A stretch of DNA of 64,000 bases from Ignavibacteriota bacterium. GTDB lineage: Bacteria; Bacteroidota; Ignavibacteria; UBA10030; SZUA-254. The notes under the pieces were generated by a model. It searched no databases. It had not been told where the DNA came from and saw nothing but the letters and a program-made list of their open reading frames with translations. The position numbers and the translations under genes are program-made. The stretch spans positions 1-64,000 of the forward strand of contig JACREZ010000044.1 of NCBI GenBank assembly GCA_016212665.1. The letters run 5' to 3'. Shown piece after piece: positions 52,160-60,762 of the stretch. Within the stretch, counting starts at the first letter, position 1, and each line of letters begins with the position of its first letter.

Positions 52160-53314
52160 TTAGACTGAAACGGGTAATTGTTCTTTGATTCTGTTGTTTT
52201 GAATTGCACGGACTTCTTCGGTTATATCAATGCCGACCGGGCACCATGTAATGCACCTTCCACATCCGACACAACCGGAAGTTCCGAATTGGTCGAACCA
52301 TGTTGAAAGTTTGTGTGTCATCCACTGACGGTAACGCGCCTTCACGGAGGGACGAATACTTCCGCCGTGAATGTAGGAAAAATCCATTGTGAAGCAAGAG
52401 TCCCACTTGCGCCATCGTTCGGCATGCTCACCGGTTAAGTCGGTAACATCTTCGACTGTTGTGCAGAAGCATGTCGGACAAACCATCGTGCAGTTTGCAC
52501 AGGTGAGACATCTCTTCGCTGTATCATCCCAGCGCGGGTGTTCAAAATTCTCTTGCAGTAATTGTTTGACATTGGTTGTGTTCATCGTCTTGCCCATGTG
52601 TTGAGCCGCGTTTTGAACACGACGCGAAGCTTCTTTTATAGAGGTTGCATCAGCAGCAGGAAGCGAAAGTTCTTTCAGGATTTCTTTTCCCTGCTCGCTT
52701 CCACTTTCAACAACAAAGTAATGTTCTTTTTCGTTGATGATTTCCGTGAGCGCCAAATCAAATCCGCTTGACGCTTTCGGTCCGGTGTTCATCGAAACAC
52801 AGAAGCATGTGCCGCCTGCTTCCGTACAATTTACTGCAATAACGAACACCTGTTCCCGAAGCGATTGATAATGCGGGTCAATGTATTCACCTTTGGTAAA
52901 GATGGTATCCTGAATTCCAAGAGCGTGCAGTTCGCAGGACCGAACTCCGATGAATGCAAATTTGGTGAGTTGTGAGTTGTGAGTTGTGGGTTGTGCGTCG
53001 AATGATTTCCCGTTGCGTTTGGCAGAGAAGAGTTTGAGAACGGGAGGGAAGAGAAATTTCTTCCATGAATACGGACCGACAACGTAGCCGAAGAGGGCGT
53101 TATCGGTTCGTTTTTTGAGGCGGTAGGCGCCATTACGTTGCTCGTCGGTCCAGCCGACGGGGAAATTATCCGACGAAGGCACTTCGTCGTAGGCAATGGC
53201 GCCATCGCGCACGGTCGGTCCTAGTACACAATAGCCGCGTTGTTGAAGTGCGGTTAGTAACCTATCAAATTCGGTTCGCTGGAGAATGAACATTGAAGAA
53301 TCGTGTGAAGGCAT
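52160..53314 (-). CDS. hydrogenase beta subunit (4Fe-4S ferredoxin-like)
   Basis: This 384-residue electron-transfer subunit of group 3b hydrogenases has GVRSCELHALGIQD in the middle and two C-terminal cluster motifs, CLTCANCTMVCPTCFC and CVGCGRCITWCPVGID. Between residues ~105 and 117 lies the low-complexity stretch AQPTTHNSQLT, encoded by a GTGAGTT heptamer repeat at 52965-52992 (plus strand). It is likely an in-frame repeat insertion in a loop. Confidence 0.9.
   Translation of the reverse strand: MPSHDSSMFILQRTEFDRLLTALQQRGYCVLGPTVRDGAIAYDEVPSSDNFPVGWTDEQRNGAYRLKKRTDNALFGYVVGPYSWKKFLFPPVLKLFSAKRNGKSFDAQPTTHNSQLTKFAFIGVRSCELHALGIQDTIFTKGEYIDPHYQSLREQVFVIAVNCTEAGGTCFCVSMNTGPKASSGFDLALTEIINEKEHYFVVESGSEQGKEILKELSLPAADATSIKEASRRVQNAAQHMGKTMNTTNVKQLLQENFEHPRWDDTAKRCLTCANCTMVCPTCFCTTVEDVTDLTGEHAERWRKWDSCFTMDFSYIHGGSIRPSVKARYRQWMTHKLSTWFDQFGTSGCVGCGRCITWCPVGIDITEEVRAIQNNRIKEQLPVSV
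52965..52992. repeat. heptanucleotide repeat inside the hydrogenase beta-subunit gene
   Basis: Four consecutive 7-mers, GTGAGTT x3 then GTGGGTT, sit in the coding sequence and keep the frame open. The same kind of short repeats otherwise occurs in spacers of this window. Confidence 0.85.
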
Positions 53315-53316
53315 GG

Positions 53317-53982
53317 TTATATTTTTTCGAACTTATCTTTTGTGGTTTTGCAGGTTGGACATTCTTCCACTTCTTCTGAAGTAAAAATGTAACCGCAACC
53401 CGGACAAACATAATATTGAACGCTCTTTATTTTTCCGTTTTTTTCCTGCGCTTCTTTCATCAATTCCATCTGTCGTGCATCCCCTTCCATGCAAAATGTA
53501 AATTGCTCTGTCGCCGCAGGAAATTTTTCCGCTTCTGCCGTTCGCACAAGGTTCGGATACATTGATTCAACTTCTATCTCTTCGCTACTCAATGCCATCT
53601 TCAACGTCTGCATGATTGTTCCGACTGTGATAGAATCAAACACGGGTTGTTGGGGTTCTCTTCCTTTACTTCTGAGGAGTTCTGCATGGCGTTGTGCATG
53701 GATTTCTTCTGAACGCGTAACCGCGCGGTAGAGGTTTGCAACTTCTTTGTTCTTTTCTTTTTCTGCCTGAAGCACAAATTTCGCATACATAAAATTATGT
53801 CGCATTGCTTTGTTGTACGCAGATTGCAAATTTTCAAGCGTTACTGTTGGCTGAGGTTCTTTCGGCAGTTCTTTCTTTTTCTCACAGCCATAATTCAAAG
53901 CAAGAATGAAGAAAAGAAAAAGAGAGGGAAATATGAAGTAAGAATGAAACGCGAGGCGATGGTAAATCGAATGGATGTTCAT
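53317..53982 (-). CDS. lipoprotein rubrerythrin-like protein with rubredoxin domain
   Basis: This 221-residue protein has an N-terminal hydrophobic signal and lipobox-like NYGC (C33), a four-helix ferritin-like domain (~45-185) and a C-terminal rubredoxin-like pair C193/C196 and C208/C211. Diiron ligands seen are E92, H95, E134, E137 and E166. At the position of the first Glu is A59, and at the last His is R170. Rubrerythrins normally reduce peroxide in the cytoplasm; this one would be exported. It is first gene of the hydrogenase operon. Confidence 0.8.
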   Translation of the reverse strand: MNIHSIYHRLAFHSYFIFPSLFLFFILALNYGCEKKKELPKEPQPTVTLENLQSAYNKAMRHNFMYAKFVLQAEKEKNKEVANLYRAVTRSEEIHAQRHAELLRSKGREPQQPVFDSITVGTIMQTLKMALSSEEIEVESMYPNLVRTAEAEKFPAATEQFTFCMEGDARQMELMKEAQEKNGKIKSVQYYVCPGCGYIFTSEEVEECPTCKTTKDKFEKI

Positions 53983-54485
53983 GGTTTGCTTTCCTTTCGG
54001 GGAATATGTTGATAATAAGCAATCACGACTATAAAGAGATTACTGTTTATTTGACAAGAATCATTCCACAGGAAAGTAATTGTCACGTGGGAAATTAGTA
54101 AGGTTTGCAAATATATTTCTCAGGCGTGAGAAGTTTCCTCTCATATCGTGAAGTGAAAACGATTGAAAACGTACTGATTTTGATAGATATAGGTATAAGA
54201 ATCAAGAAAATGAACCTTGAATGAATGTGCTTATGAATATCACACAATTCAAATTTAGCATAAAAAATAATTAGATTTTTAGTAAAAATGCTTGGCAATA
54301 ACTTTTTTTTTTATTAAACTTATCCCCGTCACTTGTGCGAAGTTCGTATTTTTGAAATGTCATATGAGCCGATCATTGTTTGAAGTTCTTGTTGGTTAAT
54401 CCCGTAGTTTGAAATTAAAGTTAACAGTCTAAACAAATTAAACCCTAACTAACACATTATTAATCATTTTTTTAAAGGTATTAAT
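53983..54485. other. divergent promoter region of hydrogenase operon and subtilase
   Basis: About 500 nt, AT-rich and without a gene, separate two divergent units. A candidate FNR/CRP-type site lies at 54051-54064. A TATTTTTG (54347-54354) matches the TAnnTTTG -7 element for the plus-strand gene, but no -33 element is at normal spacing. Confidence 0.4.
54051..54064. promoter_or_regulatory. FNR/CRP-like palindrome
   Basis: TTGAC-AAGA-ATCAT matches TTGAT-N4-ATCAA at 8 of 10 positions. It lies about 70 nt upstream of the first gene of the hydrogenase operon, so oxygen control is plausible. No FNR gene is in the window. Confidence 0.35.
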
Positions 54486-55910
54486 ATGAATAAATTAAAT
54501 ACACTATCCGGCAAATTGATATTGTTCGGATTATTTGTATCCTTAGTTGTTCTTCTTATTCCCGGTTGTCAATCCGATGACCAATCTTTGACACAGGGAC
54601 AAGATCCGCAAGAGTCTGCTATGGTAGAAAAAGCAGGCTATCAAGGTCCTCGCGCTGAATATGTTCCCGGCGAAGTTATCGTGAAGTTTAAGTCAGGAAT
54701 TTCAGCCGCAAAACGCAACGGTGCGATGAAATCTGTCAATGCGATGAGTAGCGAGAAAATTGTTACTGCCGCTATGAAACAAGCAGGTGACATGGAAGGT
54801 ATTACCGTCGTGCAGACAAAGTTATCTGTTGCAGATGCTGTTAAAGCGCTGAATAACTCGCCCGAAGTCGAATATGCAGAACCAAATTACTACTATTATC
54901 ATGATGCGACCTCGAACGATACGTATTACACAAACGGCTCGTTGTGGGGAATGTATGGTGATGGAACATCTCCTGCAAACCAATACGGAAGTCAAGCTGG
55001 CGAAGCATGGGCAGCCGGAAACACCGGTTCATCCACTGTCTATGTTGGTGTAATAGATGAAGGTGCACAATGGGCGCATGAAGACCTTGCAGGTCAAATC
55101 TGGACGAATCAATTCGACCCGGTTGATGGAATTGATAATGATGGTAATGGCTACAAAGATGACACCCACGGTTGGGATTTCGATAAAAATGATAATACCA
55201 CGTATGATGGTACACAAGATGATCATGGAACGCACGTTTCCGGTACCATTGGCGGTATTGGTGGAAATGCAAAAGGCGTTGCCGGAGTAAACTGGGCAGT
55301 CAAGATGATCACGTTAAAGTTTTTAGGCAGAGCAGGCGGAACAACTGCAAATGCAATTAAAGCAGTTGATTATTTAACGGACATGAAGACTCGTCACGGG
55401 TTAAACATTGTTGCTTCTAATAATTCATGGGGTGGTGGTGGTTTCTCACAGGCATTACAAGATGCCATTGAACGCGCTAATACTGCAAACATTTTGTTCT
55501 GTGCAGCAGCAGGTAACGGCGGTAGCGACGGTGTTGGTGACAACAACGATGCAGTTGCAAGTTATCCTTCTAACTACCCCAACGCAAACATTATTGCGGT
55601 TGCTTCTATCACTTCGACTGGTGCAAAGTCAAGTTTTTCCAACTATGGTGCAACAACAGTTGATATCGGCGCTCCAGGTTCCGGTATTTACTCAACACTT
55701 CCCAATACTTCCGGAAACAAATACGGTTCGTATAGTGGAACATCAATGGCAACACCGCATGTAACGGGTGCGTGTGCTCTTTATGCATCAACACACGCAG
55801 GTGCTTCGGCAGCAACGATAAAAGCAGCTATCTTAGCCGCAGCAGTTCCGACAGCTTCACTTTCTGGTAAATGTGTAACAGGCGGACGACTTAACGTCAG
55901 CGGCTTCTAA
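54486..55910 (+). CDS. subtilisin-family (S8) protease lipoprotein
   Basis: This 474-residue exported protease has a lipobox IPGC (C28), an inhibitor-type propeptide (~58-140: YVPGEVIVKFKSG, VEYAEPNY) and a catalytic domain with D191 (GVIDEGAQ, Glu replacing the usual Thr), H247 (DDHGTHVSG), N343 (AAGNGG) and S420 (SGTSMATPHV). It ends soon after the catalytic domain, with no T9SS tail. It probably digests proteins at the cell surface or in the periplasm. Confidence 0.92.
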   Translation: MNKLNTLSGKLILFGLFVSLVVLLIPGCQSDDQSLTQGQDPQESAMVEKAGYQGPRAEYVPGEVIVKFKSGISAAKRNGAMKSVNAMSSEKIVTAAMKQAGDMEGITVVQTKLSVADAVKALNNSPEVEYAEPNYYYYHDATSNDTYYTNGSLWGMYGDGTSPANQYGSQAGEAWAAGNTGSSTVYVGVIDEGAQWAHEDLAGQIWTNQFDPVDGIDNDGNGYKDDTHGWDFDKNDNTTYDGTQDDHGTHVSGTIGGIGGNAKGVAGVNWAVKMITLKFLGRAGGTTANAIKAVDYLTDMKTRHGLNIVASNNSWGGGGFSQALQDAIERANTANILFCAAAGNGGSDGVGDNNDAVASYPSNYPNANIIAVASITSTGAKSSFSNYGATTVDIGAPGSGIYSTLPNTSGNKYGSYSGTSMATPHVTGACALYASTHAGASAATIKAAILAAAVPTASLSGKCVTGGRLNVSGF

Positions 55911-55960
55911 TTGAACAGAAAATAACTTTGGAATAATCTTAAGAAGTTTCAGAGTGATTA

Positions 55961-55996
55961 AAACCCCGTTTGCAAAAGCAGACGGGGTTTTTTTGT
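55961..55996 (+). terminator. Rho-independent terminator
   Basis: AAACCCCGT pairs with ACGGGGTTT over a 12-nt loop and is followed by TTTTTG, about 50 nt after the subtilase stop. Confidence 0.88.
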
Positions 55997-56357
55997 TGAA
56001 AAGGAATTATTCGGTACAGATATTATCTTCAATAAAAACTTGCTTTTTTTTATTAAAAGGAGAAAACAAATAGCAATGAATATCTTATCTAACAATTATA
56101 ATCATTAGATATGCTCTTGTGCATGCTTACCACGTGAAACCATTTTTAACTTAAATTTTTTTTGTGACGCAATATCATTGATATTTTGTCTGAATTTGTT
56201 TATACTTACAGCACGTTACGTGTGCTTATCAATTGTAAGTATTAATAAAAATTACATGAATAGTTGTTACACATTTTTTTTGTTGGTACCAGCAATCTGA
56301 AAATAAAATCTCTTAACTAATTCACACAATTAATTTCAACCAACTAAGGAGAGATAT
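55997..56357. other. AT-rich intergenic region before the trypsin-like lipoprotein
   Basis: There are about 360 nt with several T-rich tracts and no believable frame. The promoter of the next gene should be here; only the SD AAGGAGAG just upstream of its ATG is clear. Confidence 0.5.
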
Positions 56358-57473
56358 ATGAAAAAATCTCTTATTTCTATTTTATTGATTGTTGCAGTTC
56401 TTTCAACCATGCTATGGGTTGGATGCAGTGAGCAACAAGATATTTCAACTCCGGCAACAACGCAGGAACCATTCCAGAAGTTGACCGCAGAATCACCGGC
56501 AGTTCAGGCTGTGATGGCCGTGCAGGATCGCAACACAGCGCGATTCATGCAGGACCAAAATGTTGTCGGAACCGCAACAGGTATGACCGATGATGGTCGT
56601 CTCGCAATGATTGTCTATTTAGAGAAATCTGCGACCTCAATCAAAGGTGCGAAGAGTACATTCGCTATTCCGCGCGAGATTGATGGTGTTCCCGTGATTA
56701 CGGAAGTCACCGGAAAATTCAAAGCATTAAAAACCAGCGGTGGTGGCGTGAGTCACACAGCAAAACAAACTCCCCCGATTCAACTCGGAACATCTGGCGG
56801 CTGGCGATATGATTTAGCCAACGGATACTGTTGCGGTGGTACGCTTGGCGCGTTAGTACAGAAGGGTGGAAGTCAATACATCCTTAGCAACTACCACGTG
56901 CTTGAAGCGGATATCGTGAACGGCGGAAACAGTCGCGTTGCGCAAGCAGGCGACCCTGTTATTCAACCGGGACTAATTGATGTAAGTTGCAATGCAAACA
57001 ACGCACAAAACGTTGCAACACTTTCCGGTATGAAGAGTTTACCGGGTTCAAACGTAGATGCAGCGCTTGCACAAATAACTCCCGGAATGGTTCGCACGGA
57101 TGGTTCAATTCTTGAAGTCGGTACCATTTCTGCAACAACAATTGCCGCATCACTCAATCAAGCGGTGAAGAAAAGCGGACGTACAAGTGGCTTAACCCGT
57201 TCTAAGATTTCAGGTTTGAATGCAACGGTCAGTATAACGTATGAAAACGAATGTGCTGGCGGAACAGCATTTACGAAAACGTTTACAGGACAATTAGTTA
57301 TTTCGGGTGGACGATTTATTCAATCAGGTGACTCGGGTTCATTGATGGTTCAGGATGTTACGACAAACCCCAAAGCAGTTGGTCTTTGCTTTGCTGGAAG
57401 TGCAACAAGTGGTATAGCCAATCCGATTGGCGCAGTCCTTAGTTGGGCAGGCGCAACTATGGTTGGTCAATAA
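56358..57473 (+). CDS. trypsin-like serine protease lipoprotein
   Basis: This 371-residue exported protein has lipobox WVGC (C23). A propeptide-like domain (~45-123) has VVGTATGMTDDGRLAMIVYL and IPREIDGVPVITEVTG. A chymotrypsin-fold domain has triad candidates H180 (SNYHVLE), D234 (NVDAALA) and S326 (SGDSGSL). A strong SD (AAGGAGAG) lies 7-8 nt before the ATG. It is flanked by terminators, so a monocistron. Confidence 0.85.
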   Translation: MKKSLISILLIVAVLSTMLWVGCSEQQDISTPATTQEPFQKLTAESPAVQAVMAVQDRNTARFMQDQNVVGTATGMTDDGRLAMIVYLEKSATSIKGAKSTFAIPREIDGVPVITEVTGKFKALKTSGGGVSHTAKQTPPIQLGTSGGWRYDLANGYCCGGTLGALVQKGGSQYILSNYHVLEADIVNGGNSRVAQAGDPVIQPGLIDVSCNANNAQNVATLSGMKSLPGSNVDAALAQITPGMVRTDGSILEVGTISATTIAASLNQAVKKSGRTSGLTRSKISGLNATVSITYENECAGGTAFTKTFTGQLVISGGRFIQSGDSGSLMVQDVTTNPKAVGLCFAGSATSGIANPIGAVLSWAGATMVGQ

Positions 57474-57508
57474 CCTTTAGTCGGTTACGACATATTCCAA
57501 AATCAATA

Positions 57509-57546
57509 AAAACACCCGCTTCTCTTGAGGCGGGTGTTTTTTTTTA
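57509..57546 (+). terminator. Rho-independent terminator
   Basis: AAACACCCGC pairs with GCGGGTGTTT over a 10-nt loop, followed by a long T run, 36 nt after the trypsin-like gene. Confidence 0.9.
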
Positions 57547-57570
57547 TTGATGATATCTGATTGAAGAATT

Positions 57571-57897
57571 ATGATTTATACCTTGGTCTTCGTAGTACTC
57601 TTTTTAGGTTGTGCAGATACTCAATCAAATAATTCATCAAACAAAACAGACGAAAAGCCTATGCGCGATATAAATCTTGTGTTGGAATCTCATTCAAACG
57701 AACTTATGGCTATCGAAGGCGTGGCGGGAGTGTATGTCGGCTCGCTTAATGACGGAACGTTGTGCATCGGAATCATGGTTGTGAAGTTGACTCAGGAACT
57801 TCAACAAAAACTTCCCAAAGAATTAGAAGGTCACCCGGTGCGAGTAGAAGAAACAGGAGAAATCAAACCTCTCGAAGAAAGTTCAAGCGATGAGTAA
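57571..57897 (+). CDS. small lipoprotein resembling a protease propeptide
   Basis: This 108-residue protein has a short signal and lipobox FLGC (C14). The mature part (GVAGVYVGSLNDGTLCIGIMVV, LPKELEGHPVRVEETGEIKPL) has the same order of motifs as the propeptide-like domain of the trypsin-like gene just upstream. It may be a free propeptide or inhibitor; this is inference. It ends DESSSDE-like acidic. Confidence 0.65.
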   Translation: MIYTLVFVVLFLGCADTQSNNSSNKTDEKPMRDINLVLESHSNELMAIEGVAGVYVGSLNDGTLCIGIMVVKLTQELQQKLPKELEGHPVRVEETGEIKPLEESSSDE

Positions 57898-57966
57898 TAT
57901 TTGAATGAAGAACTAACAATAGTTGACAGAAAACAGAAAACTGGAAACCGTAAACAGTCAGCTAAT

Positions 57967-59511
57967 TTACCAACTCATCTTTACTTTGTAATGTGCAAAG
58001 TACTCGTGTAATTCTTTTCTCGCTGCATAATTAATTTCTTCCGCTCTCACATCAACCGGATTTTTATCATCTGTCAGAATAGTAGCATGTTCAAATTTTG
58101 GGATGAAACGATTATCCCAAGCGTGTACTTTTTGATATCCGGGACCGTATCGCCAAGCGGGGTCGTAGGTGACATTATCTTCCGGAACGCGTTTCGGTTC
58201 TAATCGTTGCTGTGATGCAAGAAGAACGACATTACCGAAAGATGAAGGAGGTTCTTCTATCGGCAAAACAAGAACGTTCTGAAAAACTGATTTCAGCGTT
58301 GCGGTAAAAGTGCTGATAATCGGGTCGTCCCATCCTTTTGTTTCGATGTTTACAGCAAGGATACCGTTTGGCACCAGACGGGATGAAAGTAGTTGATAGG
58401 CTTCATTCGTACAAAGATGAAAAGGAATGGAACTGCTTCCGAACGCATCGAGCATAATTACGTCGTATTTCTTTTGTGTTGATTGAAGAAACTGTCTCCC
58501 ATCCATTTCGAAAAGATTTGCTTCCGAACGGCTCAATCCGAAATACTTTTCCGCCATTGAAATGACGACCGGGTCAATTTCCACAGCATCAACCTGCCAT
58601 GAATGATAGTCGTATTGCTTGACGAGCGAGCCGCCGCCAAGTCCAATCACCAATGCTGTTCCCGGTTCATCAAAAAAATATTTCGGCAGTTCCATCACCG
58701 CGCAATAATGGACGCTTGAGCGCCATGTTGAAGTATCGGCACGGCTGTGAATTCCCCCGTCAATAAGGAGATGGCGTTGCTCTTCAATATCAAGTACGCG
58801 GAGTTCTCCATAAGAACTCTCTTCAATTGCAAGAAGTCCTTCAGAGGGATTCGGCAACACTTCGGGATTGTTTCGGAAAATCAATCCCGCAAAAAGAATG
58901 AGCATGATGGCAGAGACTCGCGTTAGTTTCGATTTCTTTTCGATTCTCGAACCGACTATTGCAGTGATGAGAAGGAGAAAACCGAGAATCAGAAGAAGCG
59001 CTGTGACCCCGACGTTCGGAATCAAAACATATCCGGTAAGCAATGCAGAAACAACGCTTGCAAGAGTTGAAATTGCGTTGAGATTGCCGGCAGTTTTCCC
59101 TATTGTCTCAAGCGAGGTCGCTTTTAGCTTGATGGCAAACGGATTCACCATTCCGAGAAGCATGAGCGGAGGAAAAAATAAAATGAACGCGGCGACAAGA
59201 ACTGCTGTCCGTAGTCCTAACGGTTCAGCAAGTGTGAGAAACGGATGACGAATCCACGGGATGAGGAGAATCCAGACTCCGGAAATGAGCAACAACAAAC
59301 TGAGACGACTCAGGCTTGCATTCTTGTCTGCCATTTTCCCGCCGAGCATGTAGCCAAGACTTAACGCCGCAAGCGTAACGGAAATAAGAGCCGACCAGAG
59401 AAAAATACTGACGCCATAAAACGGACCCAGTACCCGCGTCCCGAGAATTTCCAGCGCAAGTACAACTGCTCCGACAACGGAGACGAGCCAATAGAGAAAA
59501 AAGTTTTTCAT
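57967..59511 (-). CDS. fused MFS-type transporter / spermidine-synthase-like methyltransferase
   Basis: This 514-residue protein has an N-terminal half (~1-215) of about seven hydrophobic segments and a C-terminal Rossmann methyltransferase-like domain. The latter has ALVIGLGGGSLVKQ, VDAVEIDPVVISMAEKYF and YDVIMLDAFGSSSIP, as in spermidine synthase. Fused forms of this kind are widespread, but the real substrate is not established. The last ~60 residues carry DDKNPVDVRAEEIN. Confidence 0.85.
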   Translation of the reverse strand: MKNFFLYWLVSVVGAVVLALEILGTRVLGPFYGVSIFLWSALISVTLAALSLGYMLGGKMADKNASLSRLSLLLLISGVWILLIPWIRHPFLTLAEPLGLRTAVLVAAFILFFPPLMLLGMVNPFAIKLKATSLETIGKTAGNLNAISTLASVVSALLTGYVLIPNVGVTALLLILGFLLLITAIVGSRIEKKSKLTRVSAIMLILFAGLIFRNNPEVLPNPSEGLLAIEESSYGELRVLDIEEQRHLLIDGGIHSRADTSTWRSSVHYCAVMELPKYFFDEPGTALVIGLGGGSLVKQYDYHSWQVDAVEIDPVVISMAEKYFGLSRSEANLFEMDGRQFLQSTQKKYDVIMLDAFGSSSIPFHLCTNEAYQLLSSRLVPNGILAVNIETKGWDDPIISTFTATLKSVFQNVLVLPIEEPPSSFGNVVLLASQQRLEPKRVPEDNVTYDPAWRYGPGYQKVHAWDNRFIPKFEHATILTDDKNPVDVRAEEINYAARKELHEYFAHYKVKMSW

Positions 59512-59660
59512 TGATTATTTGATGAATGTGACTGAGCCTACTCTAAAACAAAGAATACATATTGTTAGATTGATTTTGTACAAAAACCAATGATATTGTT
59601 TTTCAAACTGTCTTAAGATTCGGCTCATGAATGCTACATGATTGCGGTAAATATAAACAA

Positions 59661-59692
59661 AAGTGGAGTCCAATTGCAATTGGACTCCACTT
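59661..59692. terminator. 32-nt perfect palindrome after cydB
   Basis: AAGTGGAGTCCAATTG followed directly by its exact reverse complement, 28 nt past the cydB stop. On the minus strand it ends with TT and an AT-rich tail, so it probably acts as a terminator; it could also be a protein-binding site. Confidence 0.75.
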
Positions 59693-59719
59693 AAAAATAC
59701 TACAAAATTGAATTTGTGC

Positions 59720-60760
59720 TCAGTAAACATCTTCCTGAAGATTCACCTTCCCCCGAAATGCACGATACACATAAATAAAATATCCGCTTGCAAGAACAAT
59801 TCCCACGAGCCACCAAACGAAACCGACACTTAATCCGTATTCCTGTGCGGATGAATTATAAATTGTCAGACTAAGATTCGGGTCGGTGGAGGCGGGAAGA
59901 ACTTTCGGGTACAAGCCAAACGCAGTGCTTGCCAACATTCCTCCGATGAACATCGTTGAACTGAGAAACGCGCTCATGTCTGCTTCTCGTTTATTAAAGT
60001 AGAATGTCCCGAACAATCCGCATACACCGAGAACCGGGAACATGTATCCCCAGAAATGTTCAAAGTAATTATCCCAAATTTCAGGATGGATGTACCATGT
60101 TGCTGAGAAAACGAGAGTGGAAGTCAGCAACATTCCCCACCATGCTTTGCCGGAGATTGCCCGTGCACGGGTTTGGAGTTCGCCTTCTGTTTTCACAACG
60201 ATGTAATTCGCGCCATGAACGGTAAGAGTGAAGAGCGCAACGAGTCCCATGAGAACAGTGAACCAATCAAGAATGCCGGCATCGGGAACGACAGTGAACG
60301 TTGTCCAGAGCGGCTCGAAGAAATAGCCATCGGCATTGAGCGGAACCCCTCGTACAACATTACCGAGCGCCGCACCGAAAAAGATAGCAAGTAAAATACT
60401 CGACCCCGCAAACATGGTATCCCAAAACCGAATCCACATCGGGTGATGAAGTTGATGACGGAACTCGATACCGAGAGCGCGCAACATAATCAGCCAGAGA
60501 ACAATCATCAGCGGAAGATAGAAGCCGCTGAAACTTGAAGCATACAAAAGTGGAAATGCAAGATAGAGCGAACCGCCCGCCGCAAGCAACCAGACTTCAT
60601 TTCCGTCCCACACAGGACCGATTGCTTTGATAATCATTTCCCGTTCCCGAGGAGATTTTGTGATGAGTAAATGAATGATGCCAGCGCCAAGGTCAAAGCC
60701 ATCGAGGATGACGTACATGGTGAGCATGAAGGTGACGATAGTGAACCAAAGAGTTTCCAT
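59720..60760 (-). CDS. cydB: cytochrome bd oxidase subunit II
   Basis: The second subunit of the quinol-oxidising bd terminal oxidase has 346 residues and about eight to nine hydrophobic helices. It has the N-terminal METLWFTIVTFMLTMYVILDGFDLGAG signature (split here as LDGFDLGAGI) and GNEVWLLAAGG. It starts 2 nt after cydA. It stabilises the haem-containing subunit I. Confidence 0.95.
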   Translation of the reverse strand: METLWFTIVTFMLTMYVILDGFDLGAGIIHLLITKSPREREMIIKAIGPVWDGNEVWLLAAGGSLYLAFPLLYASSFSGFYLPLMIVLWLIMLRALGIEFRHQLHHPMWIRFWDTMFAGSSILLAIFFGAALGNVVRGVPLNADGYFFEPLWTTFTVVPDAGILDWFTVLMGLVALFTLTVHGANYIVVKTEGELQTRARAISGKAWWGMLLTSTLVFSATWYIHPEIWDNYFEHFWGYMFPVLGVCGLFGTFYFNKREADMSAFLSSTMFIGGMLASTAFGLYPKVLPASTDPNLSLTIYNSSAQEYGLSVGFVWWLVGIVLASGYFIYVYRAFRGKVNLQEDVY

Positions 60761-60762
60761 TG

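Noticed and set aside
54486-57473. The two lipoprotein proteases as one operon
   Set aside because: A strong terminator at 55961-55996 and a ~360-nt spacer separate them.
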